64,000 nt of DNA, taken from Sideroxydans lithotrophicus ES-1 (lineage in GTDB: Bacteria; Pseudomonadota; Gammaproteobacteria; Burkholderiales; Gallionellaceae). How positions within the stretch are numbered: the stretch's first letter is position 1; each line of letters begins with the position of its first letter. The notes below the pieces were generated by a model. The model ran no database searches. It was not told where the DNA came from and saw only the letters and a program-made list of their open reading frames with translations. The stretch spans positions 763,063-827,062 of the forward strand of contig NC_013959.1 in the NCBI RefSeq assembly GCF_000025705.1, read 5' to 3'. Below are positions 22,906-33,181 of the stretch, in pieces. The position numbers and the translations under genes are program-made.

Positions 22906-25721
22906 TTATCCAGCAGCTTCTGCAGGTAGGGGCCGGTCACACTGTCCGGATTGGCCGCGATGTCCCTGGGCGAGCCTTGCGCCACGATGCGCCCGCCGCC
23001 ATCGCCGCCTTCCGGCCCAAGGTCGATGACCCAGTCTGCGGTCTTGATCACGTCCAGGTTGTGCTCGATGACCACCACCGTGTTGCCCTGGTCGCGCAGT
23101 TTGTGGATGACCTTCAGCAGCAGGTCGATGTCGTGGAAATGCAGGCCGGTGGTCGGTTCGTCGAGGATATACAGCGTGCGCCCGGTATCACGCTTGGAAA
23201 GCTCGAGCGACAGCTTCACGCGCTGTGCTTCGCCGCCGGAGAGCGTGGTGGCACTCTGTCCCAGTGTGATGTAACCGAGACCGACATCGAGCAAGGTCTG
23301 CAGCTTGCGCGCAATGATCGGCACCGGCGCGAAGAACTCGTGCGCCTGTTCCACCGTCATGTTCAGCACCTGATGGATGTTCTTGCCCTTGTACTGCACC
23401 TCCAGCGTCTCGCGGTTGTAACGGTGGCCGTGGCACACGTCGCAAGGCACATACACGTCGGGCAGGAAATGCATCTCGACCTTGATCACACCGTCACCCT
23501 GGCATGATTCGCAGCGCCCGCCCTTGACGTTGAATGAGAAACGCCCGGGCCCGTAGCCGCGCTCGCGCGACATCGGCACGCCGGAGAACAGGTCGCGTAT
23601 CGGAGTGAACAACCCGGTATATGTCGCCGGGTTCGAGCGCGGCGTGCGACCGATGGGCGACTGGTCGACGTTGATCACCTTGTCGAAGAACTCCAGGCCA
23701 TGTATCTCGGCATAAGGTGCGGGTGCGGTGTTGCTGCCATACAGATGCTGCGCCACCGCGTTATACAGCGTGTCGTTGATCAGCGTGGACTTGCCGGAAC
23801 CCGACACGCCGGCGATGCTGGTGAGCAGGCCGACCGGCAGGTCGAGCGTGACATCCTTCAGGTTGTTGCCGCAGGCGCCGATGATCTGCAGCCTGCGCTC
23901 GGGGTCGGGCTTCTGATATTTTTTGGGCGCAGCGATGCTACGCCGCCCGACCAGGTAATCGCCGGTGAGCGACTGCGTGTTGGCACATACTTCGTCCGGT
24001 GTGCCTTGCGCCACCACCATGCCGCCATGTTCGCCCGCACCCGGCCCCATGTCCACCACATAATCGGCAGTACGGATGGCATCCTCGTCATGTTCCACCA
24101 CGATCACGCTGTTGCCCATGTCGCGCAGGCGCTTCAGCGTATCCAGCAAGCGGTCGTTGTCGCGCTGGTGCAGACCGATGGAAGGCTCATCCAGCACATA
24201 CATCACCCCGGTCAGTCCCGAGCCGATCTGCGATGCCAGGCGGATGCGCTGCGCTTCGCCGCCAGACAATGTCTCGGCAGAGCGTTCCAGCGACAGGTAA
24301 TCCAGTCCCACGTTGTTGAGGAAGGTCAGGCGGCTGGCGATCTCCTGCACGATCTTCTCGGCGATGGCCTGCTTGTTGCCCGGCAGCGTCACGCTGCTGA
24401 AAAAAGTCAACGCCTGCTTCAGCGGCAACGCGCTCAATTCGTAGATGGTGCGGTCGGCTACGCGCACATGGCGCGCCTCTTCGCGCAGGCGTGTGCCATG
24501 GCAATCCGGACAGGCACAGCCGTTCAGATACTTCGCCAGCTCCTCGCGCACCGTGGGCGAGTCGGTCTCGTTATAGCGCCGCTCCAGATTGTTGACGATG
24601 CCCTCGAAGGCGTGTTCGCGTACCACCTTTCTGCCGCGTTCGTTCAGGTACTGGAACGGGATCTCCTCGCGGCCGCTGCCATACAGGATCACCTTCTGGA
24701 TCTTTTCCGGCAGGCTTTCGTAGGGGCGCTCAAGGTCGAAGCCGTAATGTTTCGCCAGACTGTCGAGCATCTGGTAATAGAACTGGTTGCGCCTGTCCCA
24801 GCCCTTGATCGCACCACCGCTCAACGAAAGGGAGGGGAAGGCCACGATGCGCTGCGGATCGAAGAAATTGATCACCCCCAAACCATCGCATTTCGGGCAG
24901 GCGCCCATCGGGCTGTTGAACGAGAACAATCGCGGTTCCAGCTCCTGCAGCGAATAATTGCAGATGGGACAGGCGAACTTGGCCGAGAACATGTGCTCCT
25001 TGCCGCTATCCATCTCCACCGCCAGCGCACGACCGTCGGCATGGCGCAATGCGGTCTCGAAAGATTCCGCCAGACGCTGCTTGATATCGGCAGACACCTT
25101 CAGGCGGTCCACCACGATCTCGATGGTGTGCTTCTTGTTCTTCTCCAGCTTTGGCAGGTTGTCCATCTCGCACACTTTGCCGTTCACGCGCAGGCGCACG
25201 AAACCCTGTGCACGCAGTTCGTCGAACAGTTCCAGCTGCTCGCCTTTGCGCTCCACCACCAGCGGCGAGAGGATCATCACCTTGGTGCCTTCCGGCAGCG
25301 CCAGCACCGCATCCACCATCTGCCCCACAGACTGCGCCTGCAATACCAGATCATGCTGCGGACAATACGGATCGCCGGCACGGGCGAACAGCAGGCGCAG
25401 ATAGTCGTGGATCTCGGTGACCGTACCCACGGTAGAGCGCGGATTGTGCGAAGTCGCCTTCTGCTCGATGGCGATGGCGGGCGAGAGCCCCTCGATCAGA
25501 TCGACATCCGGCTTCTCCATCAACTGCAGGAACTGCCGCGCATAGGCAGAGAGCGACTCCACATAGCGCCGCTGCCCCTCGGCATACAGCGTATCGAAAG
25601 CGAGTGAGGACTTGCCCGAACCGGACAACCCGGTGATCACCACCAGCCGATTGCGCGGCAGGTCGAGATTGATGTTCTTCAGATTGTGGGTGCGCGCACC
25701 ACGTATTTTGATTTGTTCCAT
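22902..25721 (-). CDS. uvrA: Excinuclease ABC subunit A
   Basis: Damage-recognition ATPase of nucleotide excision repair; 939 aa from ATG 25721. The frame stays open 60 bases further upstream (TTG at 25781), but [20 protein letters not shown] is the usual start and the length then matches the family. Two ABC ATPase halves: Walker [13 protein letters not shown] and [11 protein letters not shown], signatures [11 protein letters not shown] and [11 protein letters not shown], and the zinc-finger cysteines (CPICNYS..., [20 protein letters not shown]). No consensus CTGT-N8-ACAG box is seen upstream. Confidence 0.98.
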   Translation of the reverse strand: MEQIKIRGARTHNLKNINLDLPRNRLVVITGLSGSGKSSLAFDTLYAEGQRRYVESLSAYARQFLQLMEKPDVDLIEGLSPAIAIEQKATSHNPRSTVGTVTEIHDYLRLLFARAGDPYCPQHDLVLQAQSVGQMVDAVLALPEGTKVMILSPLVVERKGEQLELFDELRAQGFVRLRVNGKVCEMDNLPKLEKNKKHTIEIVVDRLKVSADIKQRLAESFETALRHADGRALAVEMDSGKEHMFSAKFACPICNYSLQELEPRLFSFNSPMGACPKCDGLGVINFFDPQRIVAFPSLSLSGGAIKGWDRRNQFYYQMLDSLAKHYGFDLERPYESLPEKIQKVILYGSGREEIPFQYLNERGRKVVREHAFEGIVNNLERRYNETDSPTVREELAKYLNGCACPDCHGTRLREEARHVRVADRTIYELSALPLKQALTFFSSVTLPGNKQAIAEKIVQEIASRLTFLNNVGLDYLSLERSAETLSGGEAQRIRLASQIGSGLTGVMYVLDEPSIGLHQRDNDRLLDTLKRLRDMGNSVIVVEHDEDAIRTADYVVDMGPGAGEHGGMVVAQGTPDEVCANTQSLTGDYLVGRRSIAAPKKYQKPDPERRLQIIGACGNNLKDVTLDLPVGLLTSIAGVSGSGKSTLINDTLYNAVAQHLYGSNTAPAPYAEIHGLEFFDKVINVDQSPIGRTPRSNPATYTGLFTPIRDLFSGVPMSRERGYGPGRFSFNVKGGRCESCQGDGVIKVEMHFLPDVYVPCDVCHGHRYNRETLEVQYKGKNIHQVLNMTVEQAHEFFAPVPIIARKLQTLLDVGLGYITLGQSATTLSGGEAQRVKLSLELSKRDTGRTLYILDEPTTGLHFHDIDLLLKVIHKLRDQGNTVVVIEHNLDVIKTADWVIDLGPEGGDGGGRIVAQGSPRDIAANPDSVTGPYLQKLLDK

Positions 25722-26035
25722 GCCAGGTTGCTGGGTTGAAAAGCGACTGGACAATATACGCGAAAACGACTGCTTCCCCAACCCGGAGTTAGTAGAGGCA
25801 AATCACCCTTGAGCTTGCATTGCCAGGCTTACCTCAAGCGCGAACACATCCAGGGATGTTTTGCCATGTTATTTTTTGGTGAAGACCAGGCTGCAAGCCA
25901 GAAAATACGGTCATCTTCAGGCACTGAGTATCGAACAACCATACTTTACTTTGTGCGTACTGGCACAACCCCGCTATAGGCGAGCAAGTCATCCCTGTTA
26001 AAATACGCGGCTTCTGAAATCCACACCTGTAGATC
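25722..26035. other. 314-base divergent gap between uvrA and the MFS gene
   Basis: Holds the control regions of both neighbours. A TAAAAT followed by ACGCGGC (about 26005-26017) resembles the -10/discriminator of the ribosomal promoters and may serve the MFS gene, but no good -35 box is in place. No RNA gene or repeat recognised. Confidence 0.4.
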
Positions 26036-27412
26036 ATGTCCACTTCAGATTCCGCAATGTCCCCTGTAGAGCGTCGTGCCAGCTTTGGTCTGGCAGGTAT
26101 ATACGGCCTGCGCATGCTGGGCCTGTTCATCATTCTGCCAATCTTCGCGCTGTATGCTGAAAAGCTGCCGGGCGGGCAGAGTCACTTCCTGATCGGCATC
26201 GCGCTGGGTGCGTATGGCCTCACGCAATCGATCCTGCAGATACCGGCTGGCTGGCTGTCCGACCGTTATGGGCGCAAGCCCGTGATCATCACCGGCTTGC
26301 TGCTGTTCGCGGTGGGCAGTTTCGTCGCCGCTTCTGCCAATGACATCTACTGGATCATCTTCGGCCGCGTGATCCAGGGCGCAGGCGCGATCAACGCGGC
26401 AGTGATGGCGCTGACCGCCGACCTGACGCGCGAAGAACATCGCACCAAGGCGATGGCGATGATTGGCATCACCATCGGTATCACGTTCTCCATCTCCATG
26501 GTGCTGTCGCCCGTGCTGTATCGCTTCATCGGCATGTCCGGCATGTTCACGCTGGTCGGCGTGCTGGCATTCATATCCATTGCGGTGGTGGCGTGGTACA
26601 TCCCCACGCCCACCGTCACGCATTTCCATTCCGACACCGAAGCCAGCACCAGCAAGCTGGCCGAAGTGCTGCGCAACAAGGATCTGCTGCGCATGGATTT
26701 CGGCGTATTCACGCTGCACGCCATCCTGATGTCGGTGTTCATGCAGATCCCGTTCATTTTGCGCACCGATGGGCTGGATGCGCAGCACCAGTGGCAGGTC
26801 TACCTGCCGGTGATGCTCATCGCCTTTGGACTCATGGTGCCGCCCATCATCATCGCCGAGAAGAAGGCGATGATGAAGCAGGTGTTCATGTTCGCGATCG
26901 CGCTGGCCGCTGTCGCGCAAGTGGCGATCATGGTCTTGCATGACAGCCTGTGGGGCGTGGCGGTCTCGCTGCTGATGTTCTTCACTGCCTTCAACGTGCT
27001 GGAAGCCACGCAGCCATCCATCGTCAGCAAGATCGCGCCGCTGGCCGCCAAGGGCACGGCGATGGGCGTGTTCAGCAGCGTGCAGTTCCTCGGCGCGTTC
27101 TTCGGCTCGGCCATGGGCGGGTTGCTGATGCAACTGTACGGCGGCAATGCGGTGCTGGTGTTCGCGGTGGTCATGTTGCTGCTGTGGCTGGCAGTGGCTT
27201 CCACCATGCGCGCGCCGCGGGCGCTGGCGACCAGGATATACCACCTGAAAGAGCTGAACGAAGATACTGCGCGCACGATGCAGCAGGCTCTGGCACAATT
27301 GCGGGGCGTCAGCGAGGTGCTGGTGGTGGCAAACGAACAGATCGCCCTGCTTAAAGTCGAAATAAGCGGTTTCGACGAGGAGGCGGTTGAGAAACTAGTG
27401 AAAGGGGCATGA
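26036..27412 (+). CDS. MFS transporter, YajR-like
   Basis: 458 aa: twelve membrane helices with the MFS loop motif [13 protein letters not shown] (about residues 76-88) and the YajR-type motif [20 protein letters not shown], followed by a soluble C-terminal domain of about 65 residues ([20 protein letters not shown]) that resembles the YAM domain of E. coli YajR. Substrate unknown; proton-driven export is the family expectation. It ends 1 base before ssb, so the two probably share a transcript. Good confidence in family, none in substrate. Confidence 0.9.
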   Translation: MSTSDSAMSPVERRASFGLAGIYGLRMLGLFIILPIFALYAEKLPGGQSHFLIGIALGAYGLTQSILQIPAGWLSDRYGRKPVIITGLLLFAVGSFVAASANDIYWIIFGRVIQGAGAINAAVMALTADLTREEHRTKAMAMIGITIGITFSISMVLSPVLYRFIGMSGMFTLVGVLAFISIAVVAWYIPTPTVTHFHSDTEASTSKLAEVLRNKDLLRMDFGVFTLHAILMSVFMQIPFILRTDGLDAQHQWQVYLPVMLIAFGLMVPPIIIAEKKAMMKQVFMFAIALAAVAQVAIMVLHDSLWGVAVSLLMFFTAFNVLEATQPSIVSKIAPLAAKGTAMGVFSSVQFLGAFFGSAMGGLLMQLYGGNAVLVFAVVMLLLWLAVASTMRAPRALATRIYHLKELNEDTARTMQQALAQLRGVSEVLVVANEQIALLKVEISGFDEEAVEKLVKGA

Positions 27413-27413
27413 G

Positions 27414-27875
27414 ATGTCGGTGAACAAAGTGATCCTGGTGGGGCGCCTGGGCAAAGACCCGGAGACCCGTTATATGACCAACGGTGAGGCGGTGACCAAT
27501 GTCACGCTGGCGACCTCCGAGAACTGGAAGGACAAGAGCGGCGAGAAGCAGGAAAAGACCGAGTGGCACAACCTCGTGTTCTATCGCCGCTTGGCCGAAG
27601 TCGCGGGCGAGTACCTGAAGAAAGGTTCGCAGATCTACGTCGAGGGCAAGATCCAGACGCGCAAATGGCAGGACAAGGAGACCGGCAAGGACCGCTACAC
27701 CACCGAGATCATCGTCAACGAGATGCAGATGCTGGGCAGCAAGTCCGGCGGGGGCAGCTTCGAAGTGGTGGAGAATCAATCGTCGGCCCCGGCACGCAGC
27801 GCACCCGCGGCCAAGCCGGCCGCAGCGCCTGCGAAAGGCAACTTCGATAATTTCGACGACGACATTCCGTTCTGA
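27414..27875 (+). CDS. ssb: Single-stranded DNA-binding protein
   Basis: 153 aa. The OB-fold domain ([40 protein letters not shown]) runs to about residue 110, then an Ala/Pro-rich linker and the acidic tip DDDIPF that binds partner proteins. It acts in replication, recombination and repair. It follows the MFS gene after 1 base and is closed by a terminator. uvrA lies divergently on the far side of the MFS gene, the neighbour arrangement common for uvrA/ssb in proteobacteria. Confidence 0.98.
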   Translation: MSVNKVILVGRLGKDPETRYMTNGEAVTNVTLATSENWKDKSGEKQEKTEWHNLVFYRRLAEVAGEYLKKGSQIYVEGKIQTRKWQDKETGKDRYTTEIIVNEMQMLGSKSGGGSFEVVENQSSAPARSAPAAKPAAAPAKGNFDNFDDDIPF

Positions 27876-27897
27876 GCTGGATACGATCCGGTTGACA

Positions 27898-27926
27898 AAA
27901 AAGGCCACCGCAACGGTGGCCTTTTT
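27898..27926. terminator. Bidirectional terminator between ssb and the sigma-54 activator
   Basis: AAAAAGGCCACCG (27898-27910) pairs perfectly with CGGTGGCCTTTTT (27914-27926) around CAA. A- and T-runs on both sides serve the two convergent genes. Confidence 0.92.
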
Positions 27927-27941
27927 GTTGGTCGATACCGG

Positions 27942-29297
27942 CTATTTGATTTCCGGCGGGATCGAATCGAAGTTCCTGAGTTTGCGGTACAGCGTACGCT
28001 CGCTGATCCCCAGCCGTTCGGCCAGCGTCTTGCGGTCGCCCTGAAAATGTTCCGTCGCCCACGCGAGGTAGCGCATCTCCAGGTTTTCCAGCGGGGCGAT
28101 CTCATCGAACGATCCGGCAGCGGGATTCTCTTGCTTCGCACTTTTCATCGTGTCCAGATAAAGGTGCTGCAGCTGGATGACGTTGCCGTCCAGCATGATC
28201 AGCGCGCGTTCCAGGATGTTGCGCAGTTCGCGCACATTGCCGGGAAAGTCGTGCCGCATCAGCAAGGACATGGCTTCATCGCTGAGCGTGACGCGCCGTC
28301 CCGTTTCCAGCCGTGATAGCAGCGTCTCCACCAGCATCGGGATGTCTTCCGCCCGCTCCCGCAGCGGCGGCAGCTGGATGGGGAAAACGTTGATGCGGAA
28401 ATACAGGTCCTGGCGGAAGGTGCCGTCCTGCACCATCGCCGCCAGATCGCGATGGGTCGCGGCAACCAGCCGGAAATCCGCGCGCAGCGGCTCAACGCCG
28501 CCGATGCGCCGGTAAGTGCCGGCTTCCATGAGGCGCAACAGTTTGACTTGCAGCGACATCGGGATGTCGCCCACCTCGTCGAGGAACAGGGTGCCGCCGC
28601 GCACCGCTTCCACCAGCCCGACCTTGCTGCCGACGGCGCCGGTGAAGGCGCCTTTTTCGTAGCCGAACATCTCGCTCTCGAACAGCGTTTCGGTGAGCCC
28701 CGAGCATTCCAGCGCCACGAAGGGGGCGGAAGCGCGCGGGCTCATGTCGTGGATGGCTTGGGCGACCAGTTCCTTGCCTGTGCCCGATTCGCCCAGCAAC
28801 AGCACCGAGCTCTCTCTCGCGGCGACGCGCTTGGCCAGTTCCAGCATGCGGTTGAAAGGTCGCGAATAGCCCACCAGTATCCGGTCGCCGTTGCCCTCGC
28901 GTGCGCGTCGCAACGAGTGCATGGTCTCCATGTAATAGATCGCAGCGCCTGCATCGTCCTTGACCGGCACCACTTCCACCTCCACATGCTCCCGGCCCGA
29001 TGAAGTGTGATGCACATGCAGCACGCGGTTGGGTTCTCCGCTTTCCATCGCGCCGCGCAGCGGGCAGGTCTCCCCAGCCTGGTCGCAGGGTTTGTCGTAG
29101 TGATGCGAGAGCGCATAACAGAACAGCCCCTCGACTGGCTGCCCGGAATCGAACTCGCGCCGGTAGGCGGCATTGGCGGCGATGATGCGGTATTGCCGGT
29201 CGAGCAGGATCTTGGGATCGGGAAAGCTGTCCAGCAGGTTGAGCAGGTCGGCCGGGACCGTTGTCGAGGAGGCTTGAGTGTTATCTGTGGCAGTCAT
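27942..29297 (-). CDS. Sigma-54-dependent activator with cysteine-bearing PAS domain
   Basis: 451 aa. The PAS domain (about 18-130) holds C60, C71 and C78 with adjacent H65/H66, a plausible redox or metal site. The AAA+ domain (about 141-375) has Walker A GESGTGKE (169-176), GAFTGA (216-221, sigma-54 contact) and Walker [13 protein letters not shown] Fis-type helix-turn-helix ends the protein ([20 protein letters not shown]). It lacks the GAF domain of NifA, so it is a distinct enhancer-binding protein. It is divergent from a ferredoxin/NifX-like pair that carries a sigma-54 promoter, which makes those genes its likely target; that link is inference. Confidence 0.93.
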   Translation of the reverse strand: MTATDNTQASSTTVPADLLNLLDSFPDPKILLDRQYRIIAANAAYRREFDSGQPVEGLFCYALSHHYDKPCDQAGETCPLRGAMESGEPNRVLHVHHTSSGREHVEVEVVPVKDDAGAAIYYMETMHSLRRAREGNGDRILVGYSRPFNRMLELAKRVAARESSVLLLGESGTGKELVAQAIHDMSPRASAPFVALECSGLTETLFESEMFGYEKGAFTGAVGSKVGLVEAVRGGTLFLDEVGDIPMSLQVKLLRLMEAGTYRRIGGVEPLRADFRLVAATHRDLAAMVQDGTFRQDLYFRINVFPIQLPPLRERAEDIPMLVETLLSRLETGRRVTLSDEAMSLLMRHDFPGNVRELRNILERALIMLDGNVIQLQHLYLDTMKSAKQENPAAGSFDEIAPLENLEMRYLAWATEHFQGDRKTLAERLGISERTLYRKLRNFDSIPPEIK

Positions 29298-29309
29298 GGC
29301 AGGATGCTA

Positions 29310-29323
29310 TGCCATTTATGGCA
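29310..29323. promoter_or_regulatory. Palindrome, candidate operator of the divergent activator
   Basis: TGCCATTTATGGCA is a perfect 6-2-6 palindrome, 12 bases before the activator start and about 88 bases upstream of the sigma-54 promoter at 29411. The position suits an enhancer site for the + strand and autoregulation of the - strand gene. No protein has been shown to bind it. Confidence 0.5.
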
Positions 29324-29410
29324 CTTCAATCAACTATCATTGCGGGTCAAACGTTCAGTGTCGCTTCATATCTTTATGAAAATAAATGCTTATTTGTGCG
29401 ACGGGTGGAG

Positions 29411-29426
29411 TGGCACAGGGCTTGCT
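29411..29426 (+). promoter_or_regulatory. sigma-54 promoter of the ferredoxin/NifX-like pair
   Basis: TGGCACAGGGCTTGCT: the -24 GG and -12 GC are exactly 12 bases apart and 14 of 16 positions fit TGGCACG-N4-TTGCW. It lies 165 bases before the ferredoxin start. No TGT-N10-ACA site was found upstream, unlike the other nif promoters of the window. Confidence 0.78.
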
Positions 29427-29518
29427 CAATATCCTATTGCCTGACGGTCGGTCCGCAATGCCGACAGCTCAGGTTCCTCTCTGATAGGACACTCCCTCCT
29501 TTCAGCCTCAGCCTGTGA

Positions 29519-29845
<327 letters not shown>

Positions 29846-29879
29846 ACCCTGCACCTGACCGGCACGAAGGAATGGAATT

Positions 29880-30260
29880 ATGAAGATCGCCGTTAGCAGC
29901 CAGAATTTCAAGAGTGTGACCGGACATGCCGGGAAGAGCCGCCGCTTCATCATCTTCGATATCGGTGCGCCTTGCGATTCGCCCGAAGTGGTGTGGCTCG
30001 ATCTGCCGAAGGAGATGACCTTCCATGAATTCTCGGGCGACAGGCATCCGCTGGACGACATGGATGTGATCCTGACGGCGAGTGCAGGTCAGGGCTTCGT
30101 GGATAAACTGGCCCGGCGCGGTGTACAGGTGATCACCTGCGGCGAGAGCGAGCCTTACAAGGCGGTGCGCGACTATCTTGCGGGGACGGTCAAGCGCGCC
30201 AACCCGCATGCGCATCTGGAACAGGAGCGTCACGAACATACCTCTTGCCGTCAGAACTAA
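29880..30260 (+). CDS. NifX-like FeMo-cofactor-binding family protein
   Basis: 126 aa. The fold is that of the dinitrogenase Fe-Mo cofactor family (NifX, NafY core, NifB C-domain): MKIAVSSQNFKSVTGHAGKS, then DVILTASAGQGFVDKLARRG and a GVQVITCGESEPYKAVRDYL segment. The His-rich end (HAHLEQERHEHTSC) could bind metal. It lies 34 bases after the ferredoxin with an AAGGAATGG ribosome site. It might hold or relay cofactor or its precursor; it is not clearly NifX itself. Confidence 0.85.
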   Translation: MKIAVSSQNFKSVTGHAGKSRRFIIFDIGAPCDSPEVVWLDLPKEMTFHEFSGDRHPLDDMDVILTASAGQGFVDKLARRGVQVITCGESEPYKAVRDYLAGTVKRANPHAHLEQERHEHTSCRQN

Positions 30261-30297
30261 CCGCACGGCCAGTCCGAACTCCAGGGTTTATATTGCT

Positions 30298-30313
30298 TGT
30301 CACAAACCCTACA
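30298..30313. promoter_or_regulatory. NifA upstream activator site of iscA-nifU
   Basis: TGT-CACAAACCCT-ACA: an exact TGT-N10-ACA, 95 bases upstream of the -24 element at 30408, the usual distance for NifA sites. Confidence 0.8.
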
Positions 30314-30407
30314 ACACCCCACCCCCGTCTTGTTCCACACATGCGAGTTGAGCGTTAGCTACCGGCAATTTCCTGTTTAAACAGCTTGTTGGCAAAGTTG
30401 TCCGGGC

Positions 30408-30422
30408 TGGCACGCAGTTTGC
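30408..30422 (+). promoter_or_regulatory. sigma-54 promoter of the iscA-nifU operon
   Basis: TGGCACGCAGTTTGC is an exact match to TGGCACG-N4-TTGC, 38 bases before the iscA start. Confidence 0.92.
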
Positions 30423-30459
30423 GAATACTCAGGCACAGACCACCTGATAGGAGCGAACC

Positions 30460-30783
30460 ATGATCAACCTGACACCCAATGCAATCTCCGCCGTAGAGAA
30501 ATTCATGAAAGGCTCGGCCACCCCCGTCGCCGGACTGCGCATCGCCATTTCCGGCGGCGGCTGCTCCGGCTTTCAATATGGCATGTCGCTGGAAGAAGCC
30601 AAGAACGAAGACGACACCGTGTTGGAATACGGCGCCGTGACGCTGCTGGTCGATCCGCTGTCCGCACCGTTGCTGGAAGGCGTGACCGTCGACTTCGTCG
30701 ACAGCCTCAACGGCAGCGGCTTCAAATTCGAAAACCCGAATGCCAGCTCCAGCTGTGCGTGCGGCTCATCTTTCTCTGCTTAA
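30460..30783 (+). CDS. iscA: Nif-type A-type Fe-S carrier (HesB/IscA family)
   Basis: 107 aa. A-type carrier that receives Fe-S clusters from the NifU scaffold. The three ligand cysteines are in place: GGGCSGFQYGM and the C-terminal SCACGSS. It is the first gene of the nif operon, 12 bases before nifU, under a sigma-54/NifA promoter, the arrangement known for iscA(nif) in Azotobacter. The specific name is inferred from context. Confidence 0.93.
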   Translation: MINLTPNAISAVEKFMKGSATPVAGLRIAISGGGCSGFQYGMSLEEAKNEDDTVLEYGAVTLLVDPLSAPLLEGVTVDFVDSLNGSGFKFENPNASSSCACGSSFSA

Positions 30784-30795
30784 GGGGGCACTGCC

Positions 30796-31686
30796 ATGTG
30801 GGACTACTCGGACAAAGTAAAGGAACACTTCTTTCAACCGCGCAACGCCGGAGTGCTGGAAGGTGCGAACGGTGTGGGCGACGTCGGCTCGATCTCGTGC
30901 GGCGACGCGCTGCGCCTGATGCTCAAGGTGGAACCGGAGACTGACATCATATTGGATGCACACTTCCAGACCTTTGGCTGCGGCTCGGCCATCGCTTCTT
31001 CGTCCGCGCTCACCGAGATGATCAAGGGCAAGACGCTGGATGAAGCGCTCAAGGTGAGCAACCAGGACATCGCTGATTACCTCGACGGTCTGCCGCCGGA
31101 AAAGATGCACTGCTCGGTGATGGGGCGTGAGGCGCTGCAGGCTGCCGTGGCCAATTATCGCGGCGAAGTGTGGAGCGACGATCACGAAGAAGGCGCGCTG
31201 GTGTGCAAGTGCTTTGCCATCGACGCGGTGCTGATCGAAGACACCATCCGCGCCAACAACCTGTGCTCGGTGCAGGACGTGACCAACTACACCAAAGCGG
31301 GCGGCGGCTGTTCCTCCTGCCACGAAGGTATCGAAGAGATCCTGGTGAAAGTGATGGCCGAGCGCGGCGAGAACTTCAAGCCCGGCACCCCGGCCAAGGA
31401 AGAGGCAGCGCCGGCCGGCATGACCAACCTGCAGCGCATCCGCAAGATCGAGACAGTGCTGGAATCCATCCGCCCGCAATTGAAGCGCGACGGCGGCGAC
31501 ATCGAACTGGTGGATGTGGACGGCAAGACCATCTACGTCAACATGAAAGGAGCCTGCTCCGGTTGTCAGATGGAGGCGCTGACATTGCAGGGCATCCAGC
31601 AGAAACTGATGGAAGAACTGAAAGAGTTCATCAAGATCGTGCCTACCAAGGCGGGTGCATTGAGCAGGGCGACTTGCCATCCGTGA
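30796..31686 (+). CDS. nifU: Fe-S cluster scaffold NifU
   Basis: 296 aa, three domains. The N-terminal IscU-like domain has C35, C62 and the third cysteine in KMHCSVMG. The central permanent [2Fe-2S] domain is LVCKCFAID ... NLCSV ... [10 protein letters not shown]. The C-terminal Nfu-like domain has CSGC in [15 protein letters not shown]. It assembles [Fe-S] clusters for NifH and the cofactor pathway using sulfur from NifS. Followed by a repeat pair and nifS. Confidence 0.98.
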   Translation: MWDYSDKVKEHFFQPRNAGVLEGANGVGDVGSISCGDALRLMLKVEPETDIILDAHFQTFGCGSAIASSSALTEMIKGKTLDEALKVSNQDIADYLDGLPPEKMHCSVMGREALQAAVANYRGEVWSDDHEEGALVCKCFAIDAVLIEDTIRANNLCSVQDVTNYTKAGGGCSSCHEGIEEILVKVMAERGENFKPGTPAKEEAAPAGMTNLQRIRKIETVLESIRPQLKRDGGDIELVDVDGKTIYVNMKGACSGCQMEALTLQGIQQKLMEELKEFIKIVPTKAGALSRATCHP

Positions 31687-31694
31687 TGAATTAA

Positions 31695-31811
31695 CTCCCT
31701 TCTCCCGCAGGCGGGAGAAGGGCAGGGGATGAGGGGCTGTGAGTAACAAAGAGAGTGAAGGTCACTCAGCATCCCTCACCCTAACCCTCTCCCGCTTGCG
31801 GGCGAGGGAAC
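31695..31811. repeat. REP-like repeat pair between nifU and nifS
   Basis: Two hairpins of one family: CCCTTCTCCCGC/GCGGGAGAAGGG (31697-31722) and CCCTCTCCCGC/GCGGGCGAGGG (31785-31808), facing each other with GGGATGAGGGG and CATCCCTCACC as inner arms, like a BIME. The same unit recurs at 34355, 57790, 58349 and 59074. May stabilise or attenuate the mRNA between nifU and nifS. Confidence 0.85.
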
Positions 31812-31829
31812 AAAGATAAGGAGCAGAAA

Positions 31830-33038
31830 ATGGAAGGCATCTATTTCGACAACAACGCGACGACACGGGTCGATCCCGCCGTGGTGGAGGCCATGCTGCC
31901 TTACTTCACCGAGCAGTTCGGCAACCCGTCGTCGATGCACAGCTTCGGCAACAAGGTCGGGCTGGCGATCAAGAAGGCGCGCATGCAGGTGCAGGAACTG
32001 CTTGGAGCAGAGCATGACTCCGAGATCATCTTCACTTCCTGTGGCACCGAATCGGATTCCACCGCGATCATCTCCGCATTGAAGGCGCAGCCGGAACGCA
32101 AGGAGATCATCACCACCACCGTCGAACATCCGGCCATCCTCACGCTGTGCACGCATCTGGAAAAGGAAGGCTACAAGGTGCATCTGCTCAAGGTGGACGG
32201 CAAGGGCCGCCTCGACCTGGACGAATACAAGAAGCTGCTCACCGACCAGGTCGCCGTGGTGTCGGTGATGTGGGCGAACAACGAGACCGGCACTTTCTTC
32301 CCCGTGGTCGAGATGGCCGAGCTGGCGCATGCGGCCGGTGCCATGTTCCACACCGACGCAGTGCAGGCCGTGGGCAAGGTGCCGCTGAACCTGAAGGACA
32401 CCAAGATCGACATGCTCTCCGTGTCCGGCCACAAGCTGCATGCACCCAAGGGCATCGGCGTGCTGTACCTCAAGCGTGGCACCCGTTTCCGGCCGCTGCT
32501 GCGCGGCGGCCACCAGGAACGCGGGCGCCGTGCCGGCACCGAGAACACCACCTCCATCGTCGGGCTGGGCAAGGCGGCCGAGATGGCGCTGGAAGCGATG
32601 GCATACGAGAACACCGAAGTGGCGCGCCTGCGCGACAAGCTGGAAACGGGCATCCTCGCCAAGGTGCCGCGCTCCTTCGTCACCGGCAACCCGGACAACC
32701 GCCTGCCCAACACCAGCAACATCGCGTTCGAGTTCATCGAGGGCGAAGCCATCCTGCTGCTGCTGAACAAGTTCGGCATCGCCGCCAGTTCGGGCTCTGC
32801 CTGCACTTCCGGTTCGCTGGAGCCTTCGCATGTGATGCGTGCGATGGGCATCCCGTATACGGCCGCACACGGCACCGTGCGCTTCTCGCTGTCGCGTTAC
32901 AGCACCGAGGCCGAAGTGGACCGCGTGATCGCAGTGGTGCCGGAGATCATCGCGCAACTGCGCAAGCTGTCGCCGTACTGGGAAGGCGACGGTCCCAAAG
33001 CCGAACCGGAAAAGGCGTTCGCGCCGACCTACGCATGA
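31830..33038 (+). CDS. nifS: Cysteine desulfurase NifS
   Basis: 402 aa PLP enzyme that takes sulfur from L-cysteine and passes it to NifU. Pyridoxal lysine in SVSGHKLHAPKGIG, catalytic cysteine in SSGSACTSGSLEPSHVMRAM. It begins MEGIYFDNNATTRVDP, the usual NifS start, after AAGGAGCAG. It is separated from nifU by a repeat pair and from nifV by another repeat. cysE in the same operon probably raises its substrate supply. Confidence 0.98.
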   Translation: MEGIYFDNNATTRVDPAVVEAMLPYFTEQFGNPSSMHSFGNKVGLAIKKARMQVQELLGAEHDSEIIFTSCGTESDSTAIISALKAQPERKEIITTTVEHPAILTLCTHLEKEGYKVHLLKVDGKGRLDLDEYKKLLTDQVAVVSVMWANNETGTFFPVVEMAELAHAAGAMFHTDAVQAVGKVPLNLKDTKIDMLSVSGHKLHAPKGIGVLYLKRGTRFRPLLRGGHQERGRRAGTENTTSIVGLGKAAEMALEAMAYENTEVARLRDKLETGILAKVPRSFVTGNPDNRLPNTSNIAFEFIEGEAILLLLNKFGIAASSGSACTSGSLEPSHVMRAMGIPYTAAHGTVRFSLSRYSTEAEVDRVIAVVPEIIAQLRKLSPYWEGDGPKAEPEKAFAPTYA

Positions 33039-33063
33039 AAAACGATTTAGCCCTATGCAAATC

Positions 33064-33122
33064 CGTTCGCCCTGAGCCTGTCGAAGGGCAATTCATGGTT
33101 CGACAAGCTCACCACGAATGGC
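33064..33122. repeat. Second REP-like family between nifS and nifV
   Basis: CGTTCGCCCTGAG... (33064-33089) and the opposed ...GGTTCGACAAGCTCACC (33098-33122) form an inverted pair of the CCTGTCGAAGGG type, a repeat known to be widespread in proteobacterial genomes. It fills most of the 143-base nifS-nifV gap. Confidence 0.75.
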
Positions 33123-33181
33123 CTATTTGCTACGTCTCTGTGTTCTCTGTGGCCAATTGTTTTTGAAATTGGGTGAATAAA

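Noticed and set aside
23700..25607. 635-codon open frame on the + strand across uvrA
   Set aside because: Antisense shadow of uvrA; the protein is low in recognisable structure and has no ribosome site.
25722..25781. Longer UvrA start (TTG at 25781)
   Set aside because: The extra 20 residues are not conserved in UvrA and the ATG at 25721 gives the usual N-terminus and length.
29283..29304. TGT-GGCAGTCATG-GCA near the activator start as a NifA site
   Set aside because: The second half is GCA instead of ACA and it lies close to or within the activator start; no exact TGT-N10-ACA is found in the gap.
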